The notes under the pieces were generated by a model. The model did no database searches and was not told the DNA's origin. It saw only the letters and a program-made list of their open reading frames with translations. From CAVPWP01 sp050789285 (GTDB lineage Bacteria > Pseudomonadota > Alphaproteobacteria > Rhodobacterales > Rhodobacteraceae), in assembly GCF_050789285.1 (NCBI RefSeq), contig NZ_JBOUVX010000003.1:372001-436000 (forward strand): 64,000 bases of DNA, written 5' to 3'. The translations under genes were made by a program, and so were the position numbers. Below, piece after piece: positions 52,256-61,037 of this stretch (its first letter is position 1; every line of letters begins with the position of its first letter).

Positions 52256-53260
52256 GTGGGCTATGTTACGTCACTCTTCGCGCGAAAGATGGTCGCCGCG
52301 GCGGGGTCTCAGGTCGATGCCCCCGCCCTGCTCGCATCGGCGGGTATCGACCCCGACGGGCCCTGGGACCCGAAGGCGATGATTCCTGCCGCCACCTACT
52401 ACGACATGCTCGAGCGCATCGCCCGGCAGGTCGACGTGACCGATCTTCCGGTGCGGACCGGCGCGTCCATGCGGCTGGACGAATACGGCGCGCTGGGTCT
52501 GGCCTTCAAGGCGGCGACGACGCTGGGCGCATCCTATGCGCGGGTGGAACGTTATGCCCGGCTGTGGACCAGCGTGGTGGGCTACGAGTTGCGGCCTGTC
52601 CCGACGGGCACGCTTTTCATCCTGCACCGTCCGGGTGAACGACGCCTTGGCATGCGGCTGTCGAACGAAGCGACGCTGGCCAGTGCGGTGTCGATCGGCC
52701 GGCAGGTCTGCCCGGTGCCCTTTGCCCCCCTGGAAGTCCTCGTCCGGCATTCCGCCCCGAAATCGGTCGATGCCCACGAGCGATGGTTCGGCTGCCCGGT
52801 TCGGTTCGATGCGCCTCTCGACGCGATCCTGCTGTCGCCCGAGTCCCTGGCGCAGCCGAACATCCTTGGGGACGAGGGGATCTCGCGCTACCTGATCTCG
52901 CATCTCGACGCCGAACTTCTGGAGATCGCGGACAAGGTCCCCCTTGTCGCGCGCGCCAAGGACGCCATCGCGCAGGCGCTCAGCGAAGGCGCGCCGAAGA
53001 TGGCGGACATCGCGCGCGGCCTCGGCCTCAGCGTGCGGTCGTTTCACCGGCGATTGTCCGAGCACGGGATGAATTTCCAAAGCCTGACCGAGGAAACCCG
53101 TCGCGAACTTGCCGAGGGGCTCTTGCGCGACGAACGGCATTCGCTGGCCGAGATCGCCTTCCTGACCGGGTTTTCCGAACAAAGCTCGTTCACCCGTGCG
53201 TTCAAGCGCTGGGTGGGCACGACCCCGGCAAGCTATCGCAAGGCGCAGCAGGGCCGTTAA
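52256..53260 (+). CDS. AraC-family transcriptional regulator (OruR/ArgR-like)
   Basis: A 334-residue regulator: an N-terminal arabinose_bd-type sensor domain (about 10-195) of the OruR/EutR-like group and a C-terminal AraC HTH pair (about 230-330; MADIARGLGLSVRSFHRRL, LAEIAFLTGFSEQSSFTRAF). The GTG start is chosen because it follows a good promoter and the protein begins VGYVTSLFARKM. Directly downstream is a tandem direct repeat fit for AraC binding, before the NmrA operon. Confidence 0.9.
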   Translation: MGYVTSLFARKMVAAAGSQVDAPALLASAGIDPDGPWDPKAMIPAATYYDMLERIARQVDVTDLPVRTGASMRLDEYGALGLAFKAATTLGASYARVERYARLWTSVVGYELRPVPTGTLFILHRPGERRLGMRLSNEATLASAVSIGRQVCPVPFAPLEVLVRHSAPKSVDAHERWFGCPVRFDAPLDAILLSPESLAQPNILGDEGISRYLISHLDAELLEIADKVPLVARAKDAIAQALSEGAPKMADIARGLGLSVRSFHRRLSEHGMNFQSLTEETRRELAEGLLRDERHSLAEIAFLTGFSEQSSFTRAFKRWVGTTPASYRKAQQGR

Positions 53261-53269
53261 GCCCCGAAG

Positions 53270-53310
53270 TGGCAGCCACGGTCAAAACCCTGGCAACGCC
53301 GGTCAATACC
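53270..53310. promoter_or_regulatory. Tandem AraC-type operator upstream of the NmrA operon
   Basis: Two 20-base direct repeats (53270-53289 and 53291-53310) match at 16 of 20 positions, at a period of 21 bases. Both carry TGGCA and CGGTCAA boxes about one helical turn apart. They lie just after the AraC-family stop and before the -10-like TAGCCC at 53329, where a class II activator would bind. Confidence 0.6.
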
Positions 53311-53369
53311 GTCGCGGGCGGCAGCGACTAGCCCTTGGCCATCGACACGACAGCCAAGGAGTTTGTCCC

Positions 53370-54197
53370 ATGCAAGCGAAACCCACCCTCGTCATCGGCG
53401 CGACCGGCAAGACCGGCAGCCGCGTCGCGGCAAAGCTGGACGCCAAGGGGGTCCGCGTCCGCCGCGGCTCGCGCGGTTCGGCCATTCCCTTCGACTGGGA
53501 GGCGCCTGAAACCTGGGCGCCCGCGCTGACGGGCGTCCGCGCCGCCTATGTCACCTATTTTCCCGATCTTGCATTCCCCGGCGCCGTGGAAAAGCTGGAG
53601 TCCCTGTGCGAGACGGCCAGGGACGCGGGCGTTGAACGCCTTGTCCTGCTGTCGGGCCGCGGCGAACATCATGCCCGCCAGGGCGAAGAGGTCGTGCGCA
53701 CCTCGGGCGTCGACTTCACCATCGTGCGCGCCGCGTGGTTCGCGCAGAACTTCTCGGAAGGCTATCTGCGCGACCCGATCCTTGCCGGCGTCTTGCCGAT
53801 GCCCGGTGGCGATATCGCCGAGCCCATCCTCGACATCGAGGATATCGCGGACGTCGCGGTGGCGGCGCTGACCGAGGACGGCCACGGGGGCGCACTTTAC
53901 GAGGTGACGGGTCCGCGGCTGATGACCTTCGCCGCGATGGCGGCAGAACTGTCGTCGGCCATCGGTCGCCCGATCCGGCATGTCCCGATCAGTTTCGATG
54001 CGTTCCACGCCAACATCGCCCAGTCCGGCGGGCCATTCGTGGCCGACGTGTTCACCGCCATCGCGCGCGAGACTCTGGACGGGCGCAACGCCCATGTCGC
54101 TGACGGCGTGGCCCGTGCGCTGGGCCGCCCCCCGCGCGACTTCTCCGACTTCGCCGCAGCCGCCGCACGGTCGGGCGCATGGCCCGTCGCCGCATGA
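53370..54197 (+). CDS. NmrA-like NAD(P)-binding protein (atypical SDR)
   Basis: A 275-residue protein with Rossmann motif VIGATGKTGSRVAAKL at the start and the NmrA-like LVLLSGRGEHHARQGEEVVR region. The family includes NAD(P)H-quinone reductase-like and sensor proteins lacking the catalytic Tyr-Lys pair. AAGGAG lies upstream. First gene of a plus-strand operon with two small membrane proteins. Confidence 0.85.
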   Translation: MQAKPTLVIGATGKTGSRVAAKLDAKGVRVRRGSRGSAIPFDWEAPETWAPALTGVRAAYVTYFPDLAFPGAVEKLESLCETARDAGVERLVLLSGRGEHHARQGEEVVRTSGVDFTIVRAAWFAQNFSEGYLRDPILAGVLPMPGGDIAEPILDIEDIADVAVAALTEDGHGGALYEVTGPRLMTFAAMAAELSSAIGRPIRHVPISFDAFHANIAQSGGPFVADVFTAIARETLDGRNAHVADGVARALGRPPRDFSDFAAAAARSGAWPVAA

Positions 54198-54231
54198 GAC
54201 CCACCGCCCTCGACACCGAAAGGAGGATCAC

Positions 54232-54648
54232 ATGACATTGAATCGCATCCAGAAACTTGCGCTTGGCCTTTCCGGCGCGACCTCACTCGGCATCGGCGCC
54301 GCCATCCTTGCCGCGCCGCATGCCTTCTACGCAAGCTACGGGATCGTGCTCGGGCCCGACCCGAGCCTTCTGAGCGAACTGCGCGCGCCCGGCGCGGGCC
54401 TTGTGGCCTCGGGCGCGATCATGCTGGCCGGGATCGTCCGGCAGGCGCTGGCGCAGGTCGCGGTCGCCTTCGCGCTGGCGGTCTTCCTGGCCTTCCCCGC
54501 CGGGCGGCTCGTCAGCCTTGCCGTGGACGGACTTCCGTCGTCCGGCATCCTCGCGGCGCTGGCGCTGGAACTCGCGATCGCGGTGTTCTGCCTGTTCGCC
54601 TTCCGCGCCGGCCCCCGCCCCGCACGGACGCGCGTGGCCCTGCGCTGA
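54232..54648 (+). CDS. DUF4345 four-helix membrane protein
   Basis: A 138-residue protein with four membrane segments and the conserved RAPGAGLVASGAIMLAGI stretch of DUF4345. Near-perfect AAGGAGG is seven bases before the ATG. Function unknown; DUF4345 genes often lie by SDR genes, as here. Confidence 0.8.
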   Translation: MTLNRIQKLALGLSGATSLGIGAAILAAPHAFYASYGIVLGPDPSLLSELRAPGAGLVASGAIMLAGIVRQALAQVAVAFALAVFLAFPAGRLVSLAVDGLPSSGILAALALELAIAVFCLFAFRAGPRPARTRVALR

Positions 54649-54718
54649 CCGGCCACCCCCACAGGCGGGACGGACGCACCTTCCCGCCAAATCCCCTGAC
54701 CCGAAAGGAGACCGCCCG

Positions 54719-55228
54719 ATGTCGCCCTTCTTCTTCCTCCTCATGCAAGTCGCCGTCCTCGCCTATGCGCTGGTCGGCGGCGTCTTCCTTGCCTTCTCGG
54801 ACTTCATCATGCGGGCGCTGTCGCTCACCGGCGGCATCGGCGGGGTCGAGGCCATGCAAGTCATCAATCGCGAGGTTTTTCGCTGGATCTTCATGGCGCT
54901 GTTTCTCGGCATGACGGTGGCATCGCTTGTGATCGCAGCCTATGGCGGGATCTTCGTTGGCGGCGGTCCGGGCCTGCTGATGACGATCGCGGGCCTCGTC
55001 TACGTCTTCGGCTGCTTCGGCGTCACGGCCGCCTTCAACGTGCCCATGAACGACGCGCTTGCCGGCATGGACCTGACGTCCGAGACCACGCGCGCCTACT
55101 GGACGGGCAGCTATCTGCCGCGCTGGACCTTCTGGAACACCGTGCGGACGCTGGCCTGCGTCGTGTCGTCCGCGCTGCTCCTGTTCGGGCTTTTGTGGAT
55201 GACCCAAGCGCAGGCGCAGGCGGCCTGA
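54719..55228 (+). CDS. DUF1772 (anthrone oxygenase-like) membrane protein
   Basis: A 169-residue protein with four membrane segments and the family block FNVPMNDALAGMDLTSETTR followed by YLPRWTFWNTVRTL. DUF1772 proteins are annotated as anthrone oxygenase-like. AAAGGAG precedes the ATG. Third gene of the NmrA operon. Confidence 0.82.
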   Translation: MSPFFFLLMQVAVLAYALVGGVFLAFSDFIMRALSLTGGIGGVEAMQVINREVFRWIFMALFLGMTVASLVIAAYGGIFVGGGPGLLMTIAGLVYVFGCFGVTAAFNVPMNDALAGMDLTSETTRAYWTGSYLPRWTFWNTVRTLACVVSSALLLFGLLWMTQAQAQAA

Positions 55229-55355
55229 CCCACCCCCGGGTGGCGGCGCGGGGCCAGGCCGCCCGCGCGCCCCGCCCATGTCCGTGCGCGCTTGAATTCA
55301 CGGCCTGTGCCAAGAACACTGCCCCCGGACAGGATCAAACCGACGAGACAACCCC

Positions 55356-55865
55356 ATGGCGGACAACGGCGAGACGACACTCTACCTTCTTTGCGGAAAG
55401 ATCGCCTCGGGCAAATCGACCTGGGCAAGGGCGTTGGCCCGCAGGCCGTCGACGGTGCTGATCGACATGGATCGATGGATGTCGATCCTGTTTCCCACCG
55501 AGAATGCCTCGGTCGAGGATTTCGTGCGGCTGTCGGCGCGACTGCGCGTCGCGATGCAGCCCCTGGTGGTGGATATCCTGCGAAGCGGACCGTCGGTCGT
55601 TCTGGATTTTCCAGCCAATACCGTCGGATGGCGGGCATGGATGAAAGGCATCGTTTCCGAGGCCGATGTGGCGCACGAGCTTCACGTCTTCGATGTGCCA
55701 GACGAGGTTTGCAAGGCCCGTCTGCGCAGGCGGAACCAGTCCGGGGACCACGCCTATGTCGTCGATGAACGGACCTTCGATCTTATTGGCCGTCACTTCG
55801 TTCCGCCGTCGCCGGACGAGGGGTTCAACGTCATCGTGCATCGGTCCGAGGCCCTGCCCGACTGA
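55356..55865 (+). CDS. P-loop ATP-binding protein (AAA_33 kinase-like)
   Basis: A 169-residue soluble protein with Walker A GKIASGKST (14-22), a DMDRWM block after strand 2, VVLDFPANT, and a lid-like ARLRRRNQSG. It resembles small-molecule kinases and zeta-toxin-like phosphotransferases. Substrate unknown. It stands 127 bases after the DUF1772 gene and may be transcribed separately. Confidence 0.78.
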   Translation: MADNGETTLYLLCGKIASGKSTWARALARRPSTVLIDMDRWMSILFPTENASVEDFVRLSARLRVAMQPLVVDILRSGPSVVLDFPANTVGWRAWMKGIVSEADVAHELHVFDVPDEVCKARLRRRNQSGDHAYVVDERTFDLIGRHFVPPSPDEGFNVIVHRSEALPD

Positions 55866-55989
55866 TCCTGCGCCCTCCTGCCCGTCCGGTTGCGGGTCGC
55901 TGAGCGCGCGGTCGCGGGTCGGGGCGAAGGGCGAGGACGGGTCAGGCGTAGCGATCCGAACCACAGCATTGCCGCCGGGCGTGTCGGCG

Positions 55990-57000
55990 TCACTCCTCGG
56001 GGACTTCGGAGGGCTTGGCGAGAAATGTCCGGATCACGGACAAGGCTGCCTCCGGGTTGTCCCAGATCACATCATGGCCGGCATCGGGCAGCACCTCCAG
56101 GCGCGCATCGGCAAACCGCGACGCATGGCGCGCCTGAAGCGGCGCGCCGATCCAGTCGTTGCAGGCCCCCGCCATCAGCAGCACCGGCCCGTCAAAGGCG
56201 GCGGCGCCCATGGCGATCCGGTCGATCTCTGACGCCGGAGCATCGCTCAGCGTTTCGCTTGACAACGCTCCGAACCGCCAGCTTGGCGCACCGTAACCCT
56301 TGCCGCAATGATAGGGGTTATCAGGATGGTTCGCGAAGTGGTGGACCATGCGCCCGATCAGAAAATCCTGTCGCGCGGCCGCGTCCGGCCCATCGACATG
56401 CATCGCCCTGACCGAGCTCACGATTGCCGGGCCGAGGAACGCGGGGGCGGACAGGTATCGGCGGCTCTCCCCCTGCCACAGGTCGCGGCCGGCGGCATCG
56501 AGGAAACCGGGTTCGATCAGGACCGCACGGTCGATGCGGTCCGGGTCTTGCCCAAGATAGGCAACGGCCAGCATCGCGCCCCAGGAATGCCCGATCAAGC
56601 TGACCCGTTCGCCCTGCGTGACATGGTCGATCATCGCGCCCAGTTCCGTCAGGTGCCCCTCCAGGGTCAGCGCCGAGGGCGGCACCCGCTGCGACAACCC
56701 CGCGCCACGCTGGTCGTAGAAGACCACGCGATGGGTGTCGGACAGGGCGGCGAGCGCTTGCAGCGATCTGAAATCGCCGCCCGGTCCGCCATGAAGAACA
56801 AGGACCGTGGCCGCGCCGGGTGGGCCATCGACCACGCGGGCATGCAGCCTGTGCCCGGCGATCTTCAGGAAGGGAAGCGACGGATCGTCGGTCACAAGGA
56901 CCGGGACGGGATAGTCGCCCCGCGTCGCCATGAAGAGAGCGAGAATGGACAGGGCGGCGACCGCGATCAGGCCGCCCGCCCAGGTCGCGACGCGTCTCAT
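55990..57000 (-). CDS. Membrane-anchored alpha/beta hydrolase (proline iminopeptidase-like)
   Basis: A 336-residue protein with an N-terminal membrane anchor (about 8-24). HGGPGG (70-75) and DQRGAG are hallmarks of the proline iminopeptidase group; nucleophile S139 in GHSWG; histidine in DAGHDVIWD. Anchored at the periplasmic face. Last gene of the minus-strand operon, 21 bases after the DUF4386 gene. Confidence 0.85.
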   Translation of the reverse strand: MRRVATWAGGLIAVAALSILALFMATRGDYPVPVLVTDDPSLPFLKIAGHRLHARVVDGPPGAATVLVLHGGPGGDFRSLQALAALSDTHRVVFYDQRGAGLSQRVPPSALTLEGHLTELGAMIDHVTQGERVSLIGHSWGAMLAVAYLGQDPDRIDRAVLIEPGFLDAAGRDLWQGESRRYLSAPAFLGPAIVSSVRAMHVDGPDAAARQDFLIGRMVHHFANHPDNPYHCGKGYGAPSWRFGALSSETLSDAPASEIDRIAMGAAAFDGPVLLMAGACNDWIGAPLQARHASRFADARLEVLPDAGHDVIWDNPEAALSVIRTFLAKPSEVPEE

Positions 57001-57021
57001 CCGCTGTCCTCCCTTGCCAGG

Positions 57022-57684
57022 TCAGGGCGTGCGGCGGTCGGCGAAAAGCGCCGCGCCCACGCCCAGAAACCACACGATGGCGCCAAGGCCGAAAACCGCG
57101 CCGGCGGTCTCGCCAAGGGGGGGCAGGACGGTCGCCAGACCTCCGATCCCGGTCAGAAGGCCCAGAATCGCGACGGGCCGCGCCAGGCTTTGTCCGACAA
57201 GGCCCGCGATGCTGACACCCAGGATCCAGACCCCGCCCGCGATCTCGTTGCCGCCGCCCAGGCCAAGTTCGACCGCATGCAGAACGCCCCAGAGCTCGGC
57301 GGCGGCGTCCGGATCGGACGGATAAAGCTGCGCGGCGCGTTCGATCGCGACATTGGCGATCATGCCTGCGCCCAGCACCAGCGTGGCCCAGATCAGACCG
57401 AAGCCCTGGGTCACGGCGGACCACCCCGGCGTCGCCCGGGCCAGCCGCTGTGACAGCGCCACGACCAGCACCGCAAGGGCCAGCGCGTTCACGATGTAGA
57501 TCGTCGTGTTCCACGCGATCAGAAGACCGGGGCCCGCGCCGATGAAATCGACGACCGCGCGCGCGTCGATCTCGTCCGTGCCGTATCCAAGGGAGGCAAA
57601 ACGTGTGACCAGAAGCGCAAATCCAACGAGATAGGTTGCGCCGCAGACCAGCGCGCTCAGGCCGCCGATGCGTTGAAGTGTCAT
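57022..57684 (-). CDS. DUF4386 family membrane protein
   Basis: A 220-residue protein with six hydrophobic segments (MTLQRIGGLSALVCGATYLV opening; NTTIYIVNALALAVLVVAL). GGAGA precedes the ATG at 57684. Function unknown. It follows the SDR gene by 25 bases and precedes the hydrolase gene, so it is co-transcribed with them. Confidence 0.76.
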   Translation of the reverse strand: MTLQRIGGLSALVCGATYLVGFALLVTRFASLGYGTDEIDARAVVDFIGAGPGLLIAWNTTIYIVNALALAVLVVALSQRLARATPGWSAVTQGFGLIWATLVLGAGMIANVAIERAAQLYPSDPDAAAELWGVLHAVELGLGGGNEIAGGVWILGVSIAGLVGQSLARPVAILGLLTGIGGLATVLPPLGETAGAVFGLGAIVWFLGVGAALFADRRTP

Positions 57685-57709
57685 GGGTCTCTCCGTTCTG
57701 TTCCTTGAC

Positions 57710-58564
57710 CTAGCCATGCCCCTGCGCCGCAAGTTCCGCGAAATGGTCATCGAGGTGCCGGGTCCCCTGCGGGGCGGCGACCATGTCGCGCCCTAGCGCC
57801 GAAAGGAAGAATTCGGCCGGACCATGGATACGGCGCGGGGTCAGGCGCGGCAGCACCACAAGGGCGGCCCGGCGCAGCCAGTCGGGCAGGCGGGTGATTT
57901 TCGCCGGCCGGCCGATGGCGGCAATCGCCGCCTGCGCGATGTCGTTCTGGCTGAGAATGTCGGGCCCGCCCACGTCCAGCCAGGTCAGCCCGCGGTCGAC
58001 GGCATCCGCCGTGGCCGTGGCAAGATCGGCCCCATGGATCGGATTGATCCGCTGCGCGCCCGACCCGAACAGCCACACCCGGCCAGACCGCGCCATCGCC
58101 AGAACATCGGCCATGTCCGAGAAATAGCCCGACGGCGCGATCACCGTCGAGGCGATGTCGGCCGCCTGCAGGGCGCGCACGAAAGCCGCCTTTGCCGCGA
58201 CCAGCGGCACATCGGACATCTGCCCGGCATTCAGGACGTGGACATAGGCAAAGCGCCCGGCGCGCGCCCGCAGGGCCTCGTCCAGAAGGTTCAGATTCGC
58301 CTGATAGTCGACGTCCCAGTATCCAAGGCCGTCCGGTTGCCGGGTGATGCCAAGGGCGGAAATGACCAGATCGGCCCCGTCCATGACCCCCGCAAGGGTC
58401 TGCGGTCGGGTCGCCTCGGCCTGACACATTTCGTGGGCAGGCAGGTCCTGCGCCCGACGCAGGTCGCGCACCAGCGCGCGGACGCGCCAGCCCCGGGCAC
58501 GATACTCGGCGCAAAGATGACGGCCGAGATAGCCGGTGGCGCCTGCGATGAACACGGTTTGCAT
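57710..58564 (-). CDS. NAD(P)-binding SDR-family protein
   Basis: A 284-residue atypical SDR. FIAGATGYLGRHLCAEYRAR is the NAD(P) loop; VVISALGITRQ region and a YVHVLNAG block follow. Members of this group bind NADP and often lack the catalytic tetrad. ATG 58564 is used; an open frame extends 41 residues upstream without support. Similar in plan to the NmrA-like protein at 53370. Confidence 0.82.
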   Translation of the reverse strand: MQTVFIAGATGYLGRHLCAEYRARGWRVRALVRDLRRAQDLPAHEMCQAEATRPQTLAGVMDGADLVISALGITRQPDGLGYWDVDYQANLNLLDEALRARAGRFAYVHVLNAGQMSDVPLVAAKAAFVRALQAADIASTVIAPSGYFSDMADVLAMARSGRVWLFGSGAQRINPIHGADLATATADAVDRGLTWLDVGGPDILSQNDIAQAAIAAIGRPAKITRLPDWLRRAALVVLPRLTPRRIHGPAEFFLSALGRDMVAAPQGTRHLDDHFAELAAQGHG

Positions 58565-58589
58565 GGGGTCTCTTTCCGCTTGTGTCGGT

Positions 58590-58964
58590 TCAGACAAACG
58601 CCGTCCCGAGGGCGCTTGCGACCATTCCCAGGGTGACCGGGGTCCAGACCCGCCGCTCGGGGCGCGACGGGCTTGCGGCGTTGGCAAGGAACGTCAGCAG
58701 GGTCAGACCCACGACCGGCCAGAACAGGCCCGCCGGAAGCCCGCTGGACAGGGCACCGCCCCGGTCAAGGACGACAAGCGCCATCCCGGCAAGAAGCCCC
58801 GCCTGGACCAGCGCAAGACCCCGCCAGAGCGGTGGCAGGCGGCCCGGAAATCGCCCGCCGACCGTGAACCGCCCCAGGGGCGCGCCTGCGGCAAGCGCGA
58901 TGTGCATGGCGGCAGGAAGGGCCGCAAGGGCCGCATAGAGAATGGCAAGGGCCTGGGTCGTCAT
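58590..58964 (-). CDS. Small four-helix membrane protein
   Basis: A 124-residue protein with four membrane segments and conserved GRFPGRLPPLWRGLALVQAG and SPSRPERRVWTPV blocks of an uncharacterised proteobacterial family. GGAGGAG precedes the ATG. It lies 25 bases before the SDR gene in the same operon. Confidence 0.72.
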   Translation of the reverse strand: MTTQALAILYAALAALPAAMHIALAAGAPLGRFTVGGRFPGRLPPLWRGLALVQAGLLAGMALVVLDRGGALSSGLPAGLFWPVVGLTLLTFLANAASPSRPERRVWTPVTLGMVASALGTAFV

Positions 58965-59008
58965 GGCACTCCTCCGTGATCGATAGGGTCGCAGACCGCC
59001 GCCGAAGG

Positions 59009-59203
59009 TCAAAGCCTCCGGCCGAAAAACGCATGGATCGGCGGCTCGGGGTCGATCTCGGGCAAGCCGATATCGCGCCGAAGCCGGGACGCGGTCGGCA
59101 GCGAAGGCGACCGATTGACCGAAAGCGTGCGGCCCACCGTCAGACCGAACAGAGCCCGGAACCCGGCAAGGCGGTTGCGGGGACGAGAGAGAAGACTGGA
59201 CAT
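59009..59203 (-). CDS. Small DUF1127-like basic protein
   Basis: A 64-residue basic protein. LPTASRLRRDIGLP resembles the C-terminal end of DUF1127 proteins, which bind RNA regulators such as CcaF1 in Rhodobacter. AAAGGA is seven bases before the ATG. The call is modest. Confidence 0.55.
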   Translation of the reverse strand: MSSLLSRPRNRLAGFRALFGLTVGRTLSVNRSPSLPTASRLRRDIGLPEIDPEPPIHAFFGRRL

Positions 59204-59238
59204 GTCATGGTCCTTTCGTGACGTGGAAGGATGGCCGC

Positions 59239-59601
59239 TCAGCCGACGACAGGGTGGCCGCGGCCCCGCAGGCATTCGACGACGATGGCTTCGCGGCGCT
59301 CGCTGGCGTGAACGGCGCCCGCCGCGCCCCCGGCCAAGGCCCCCACGATCGCGCCACCCGCCGCGTCGGCGTCGTCGTCCGCAGCCCCCAGAAGCGCCCC
59401 GGCCCCGGCCCCAAGCACGGTCGCGCCGGCGGTCTCCTGGTCGAACTGACGCTGATCGCGGGCAAGGCGCTGACACGCCGAGAGATCGGCCTGGAAGGCC
59501 GCGTTCGGCGGGCCATCGAGAAGCGGCGTGTAGTCGGCGCCACTGTCCGCACAGGCGGCAAGAACGGCAGGCAAGAAGACAGCAAGACAGATCGGTTTCA
59601 T
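59239..59601 (-). CDS. Glycine-zipper lipoprotein
   Basis: A 120-residue lipoprotein: lipobox VLAAC with C17, a charged region (CQRLARDQRQFDQET), and a glycine zipper (ATVLGAGAGALLGAADDDAD, AGGAIVGALAGGAAGAV). Glycine-zipper proteins insert into or cross the outer membrane. Upstream of the DUF1127-like gene on the same strand. Confidence 0.78.
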   Translation of the reverse strand: MKPICLAVFLPAVLAACADSGADYTPLLDGPPNAAFQADLSACQRLARDQRQFDQETAGATVLGAGAGALLGAADDDADAAGGAIVGALAGGAAGAVHASERREAIVVECLRGRGHPVVG

Positions 59602-59697
59602 CAGGGGGCTCTGTGACTGTGAGAAATGGGGGCTTGGTCGCGCAAACGCGGTGTCAGCGACGCATCGGGTTGGATTGGCGTTGGGATCGGGCGTCGG

Positions 59698-60738
59698 TCA
59701 GTCGGGGCCGTCGCGGATCAGGGGCGCGGGCTGCGACCCGCGAAACCGCTCTCGATAGTCGGCCGGCGAGACGCCGAGATGCCGTTGAAATGCCCGTCGC
59801 ATCCGCTCGGCGTTGTGAAATCCGGCTTGTCGCGCAATCTGTTCGACACCGATGGTCGTCGTCTCAAGCGCCACGCGCGCCGCCTGGACCCGGGCCGTTT
59901 CGACATAGGCGGCCGGGGTCATCTCCGTCTCGTCCCTGAACCGCCGCGCGAACGTGCGCTCCGACAGGCCGGCGCGCGCGGCAAGGGCCGTCACGGTCAG
60001 CGGATCGCGAGGGTTGGAAAGGATGTGATCGAGTGCCGCGTTGATCGCCGGGTCTTCGGCGCGTTGCGCGACAAGATGCGCGCTGAACTGGGACTGCCCG
60101 CCGGGGCGCATCATGTACATGACGTTGTAGCGGGCAACCTGCAGGGCAATCTCGTGGCCGAAATCCATCTCGACCAAGGCCAGCGCCAGGTCCATCCCGG
60201 CGGTCACGCCGGCAGAGGTCCAGATATCGCCGTCACGGACGAAGATCGCATCACGATCGACGACAACATCCGGGTAGCGCTGTTCCAGGATCGGGCACCA
60301 GAACCAATGGGTACTGGCCCGCTTGCCATCCAGAAGGCCGATCTCGGCCAGGATCATGGCGCCTGTGCAGATCGACACGATCCGGCGCGACCGCGCCGCG
60401 GCATGGCGCACGAAGTCGAGCAGCCCTGCATCCCCGATCGCATCCATGGTGCCGTGGCCGCCGCTCACGATCAGCGTGTCGATCGGGTCGGTGTCCTTGA
60501 TGGCCTCGGCGAAGGCCCTGTGGGCGATCAGGCTTATCCCGGACGTCGTCGGCACGGGACCGGCGCTCGACGCCACAACCGTGACCGCATAGGGCTCCGG
60601 GCCGTCGGGAAGGAAGAACTTCGCGCCTGTCAGCACCTCGAGCGGCCCGACGACATCAAGCACATGCGCCTGCGGGTAGGTCACCATCACCACGCTGCGT
60701 GTCCGGCGCCCCGTCTGACATGTGTGTTCCTGTGTCAT
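59698..60738 (-). CDS. GlxA-family regulator (DJ-1/PfpI domain plus AraC HTH)
   Basis: A 346-residue protein: N-terminal DJ-1/PfpI domain with the nucleophile elbow SICTGAMILAEIGLL, and a C-terminal AraC HTH (LTVTALAARAGLSERTFARR, IEQIARQAGFHNAERMRRAF). Such regulators sense nitrogenous or quaternary ammonium compounds. TAAAGT (plus-strand 60745-60750) ends six bases before the start. It may control the operon that follows it. Confidence 0.88.
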   Translation of the reverse strand: MTQEHTCQTGRRTRSVVMVTYPQAHVLDVVGPLEVLTGAKFFLPDGPEPYAVTVVASSAGPVPTTSGISLIAHRAFAEAIKDTDPIDTLIVSGGHGTMDAIGDAGLLDFVRHAAARSRRIVSICTGAMILAEIGLLDGKRASTHWFWCPILEQRYPDVVVDRDAIFVRDGDIWTSAGVTAGMDLALALVEMDFGHEIALQVARYNVMYMMRPGGQSQFSAHLVAQRAEDPAINAALDHILSNPRDPLTVTALAARAGLSERTFARRFRDETEMTPAAYVETARVQAARVALETTTIGVEQIARQAGFHNAERMRRAFQRHLGVSPADYRERFRGSQPAPLIRDGPD

Positions 60739-61037
60739 TGTCAGACTTTAACGCAGTCGCCGCGCTGACCGTTAGGACAAAGACCCCTCGTTTTCCGCCA
60801 TTCGCGCGGGGATGGGGCAGCCAGACCCACGGGTGTCCGCCCCGGGTTTCGATCCTGCCGGTTTGGGGATTGCACCGCGCGGATGATGCGATGCGCCAAT
60901 CCCCCGCAACTCGCGGCGGACGAGCCACCGGTGCGCCACACGGCGCCGCAGCGCATGGACCGGCCGCGCCCGGTGTGCCGCCCTGCCCCGAAGCAGCGTG
61001 GACTTCAGGGGCGGGATGCGGCACATCTCGGGCCATC
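60739..61037. other. Largest intergenic gap (299 bases)
   Basis: Between the divergent GlxA-type regulator and the MatB-like gene. A TAAAGT element serves the regulator. I see no ORF with coding character, RNA or repeat beyond short GC dyads; it presumably holds both promoters. Confidence 0.6.
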
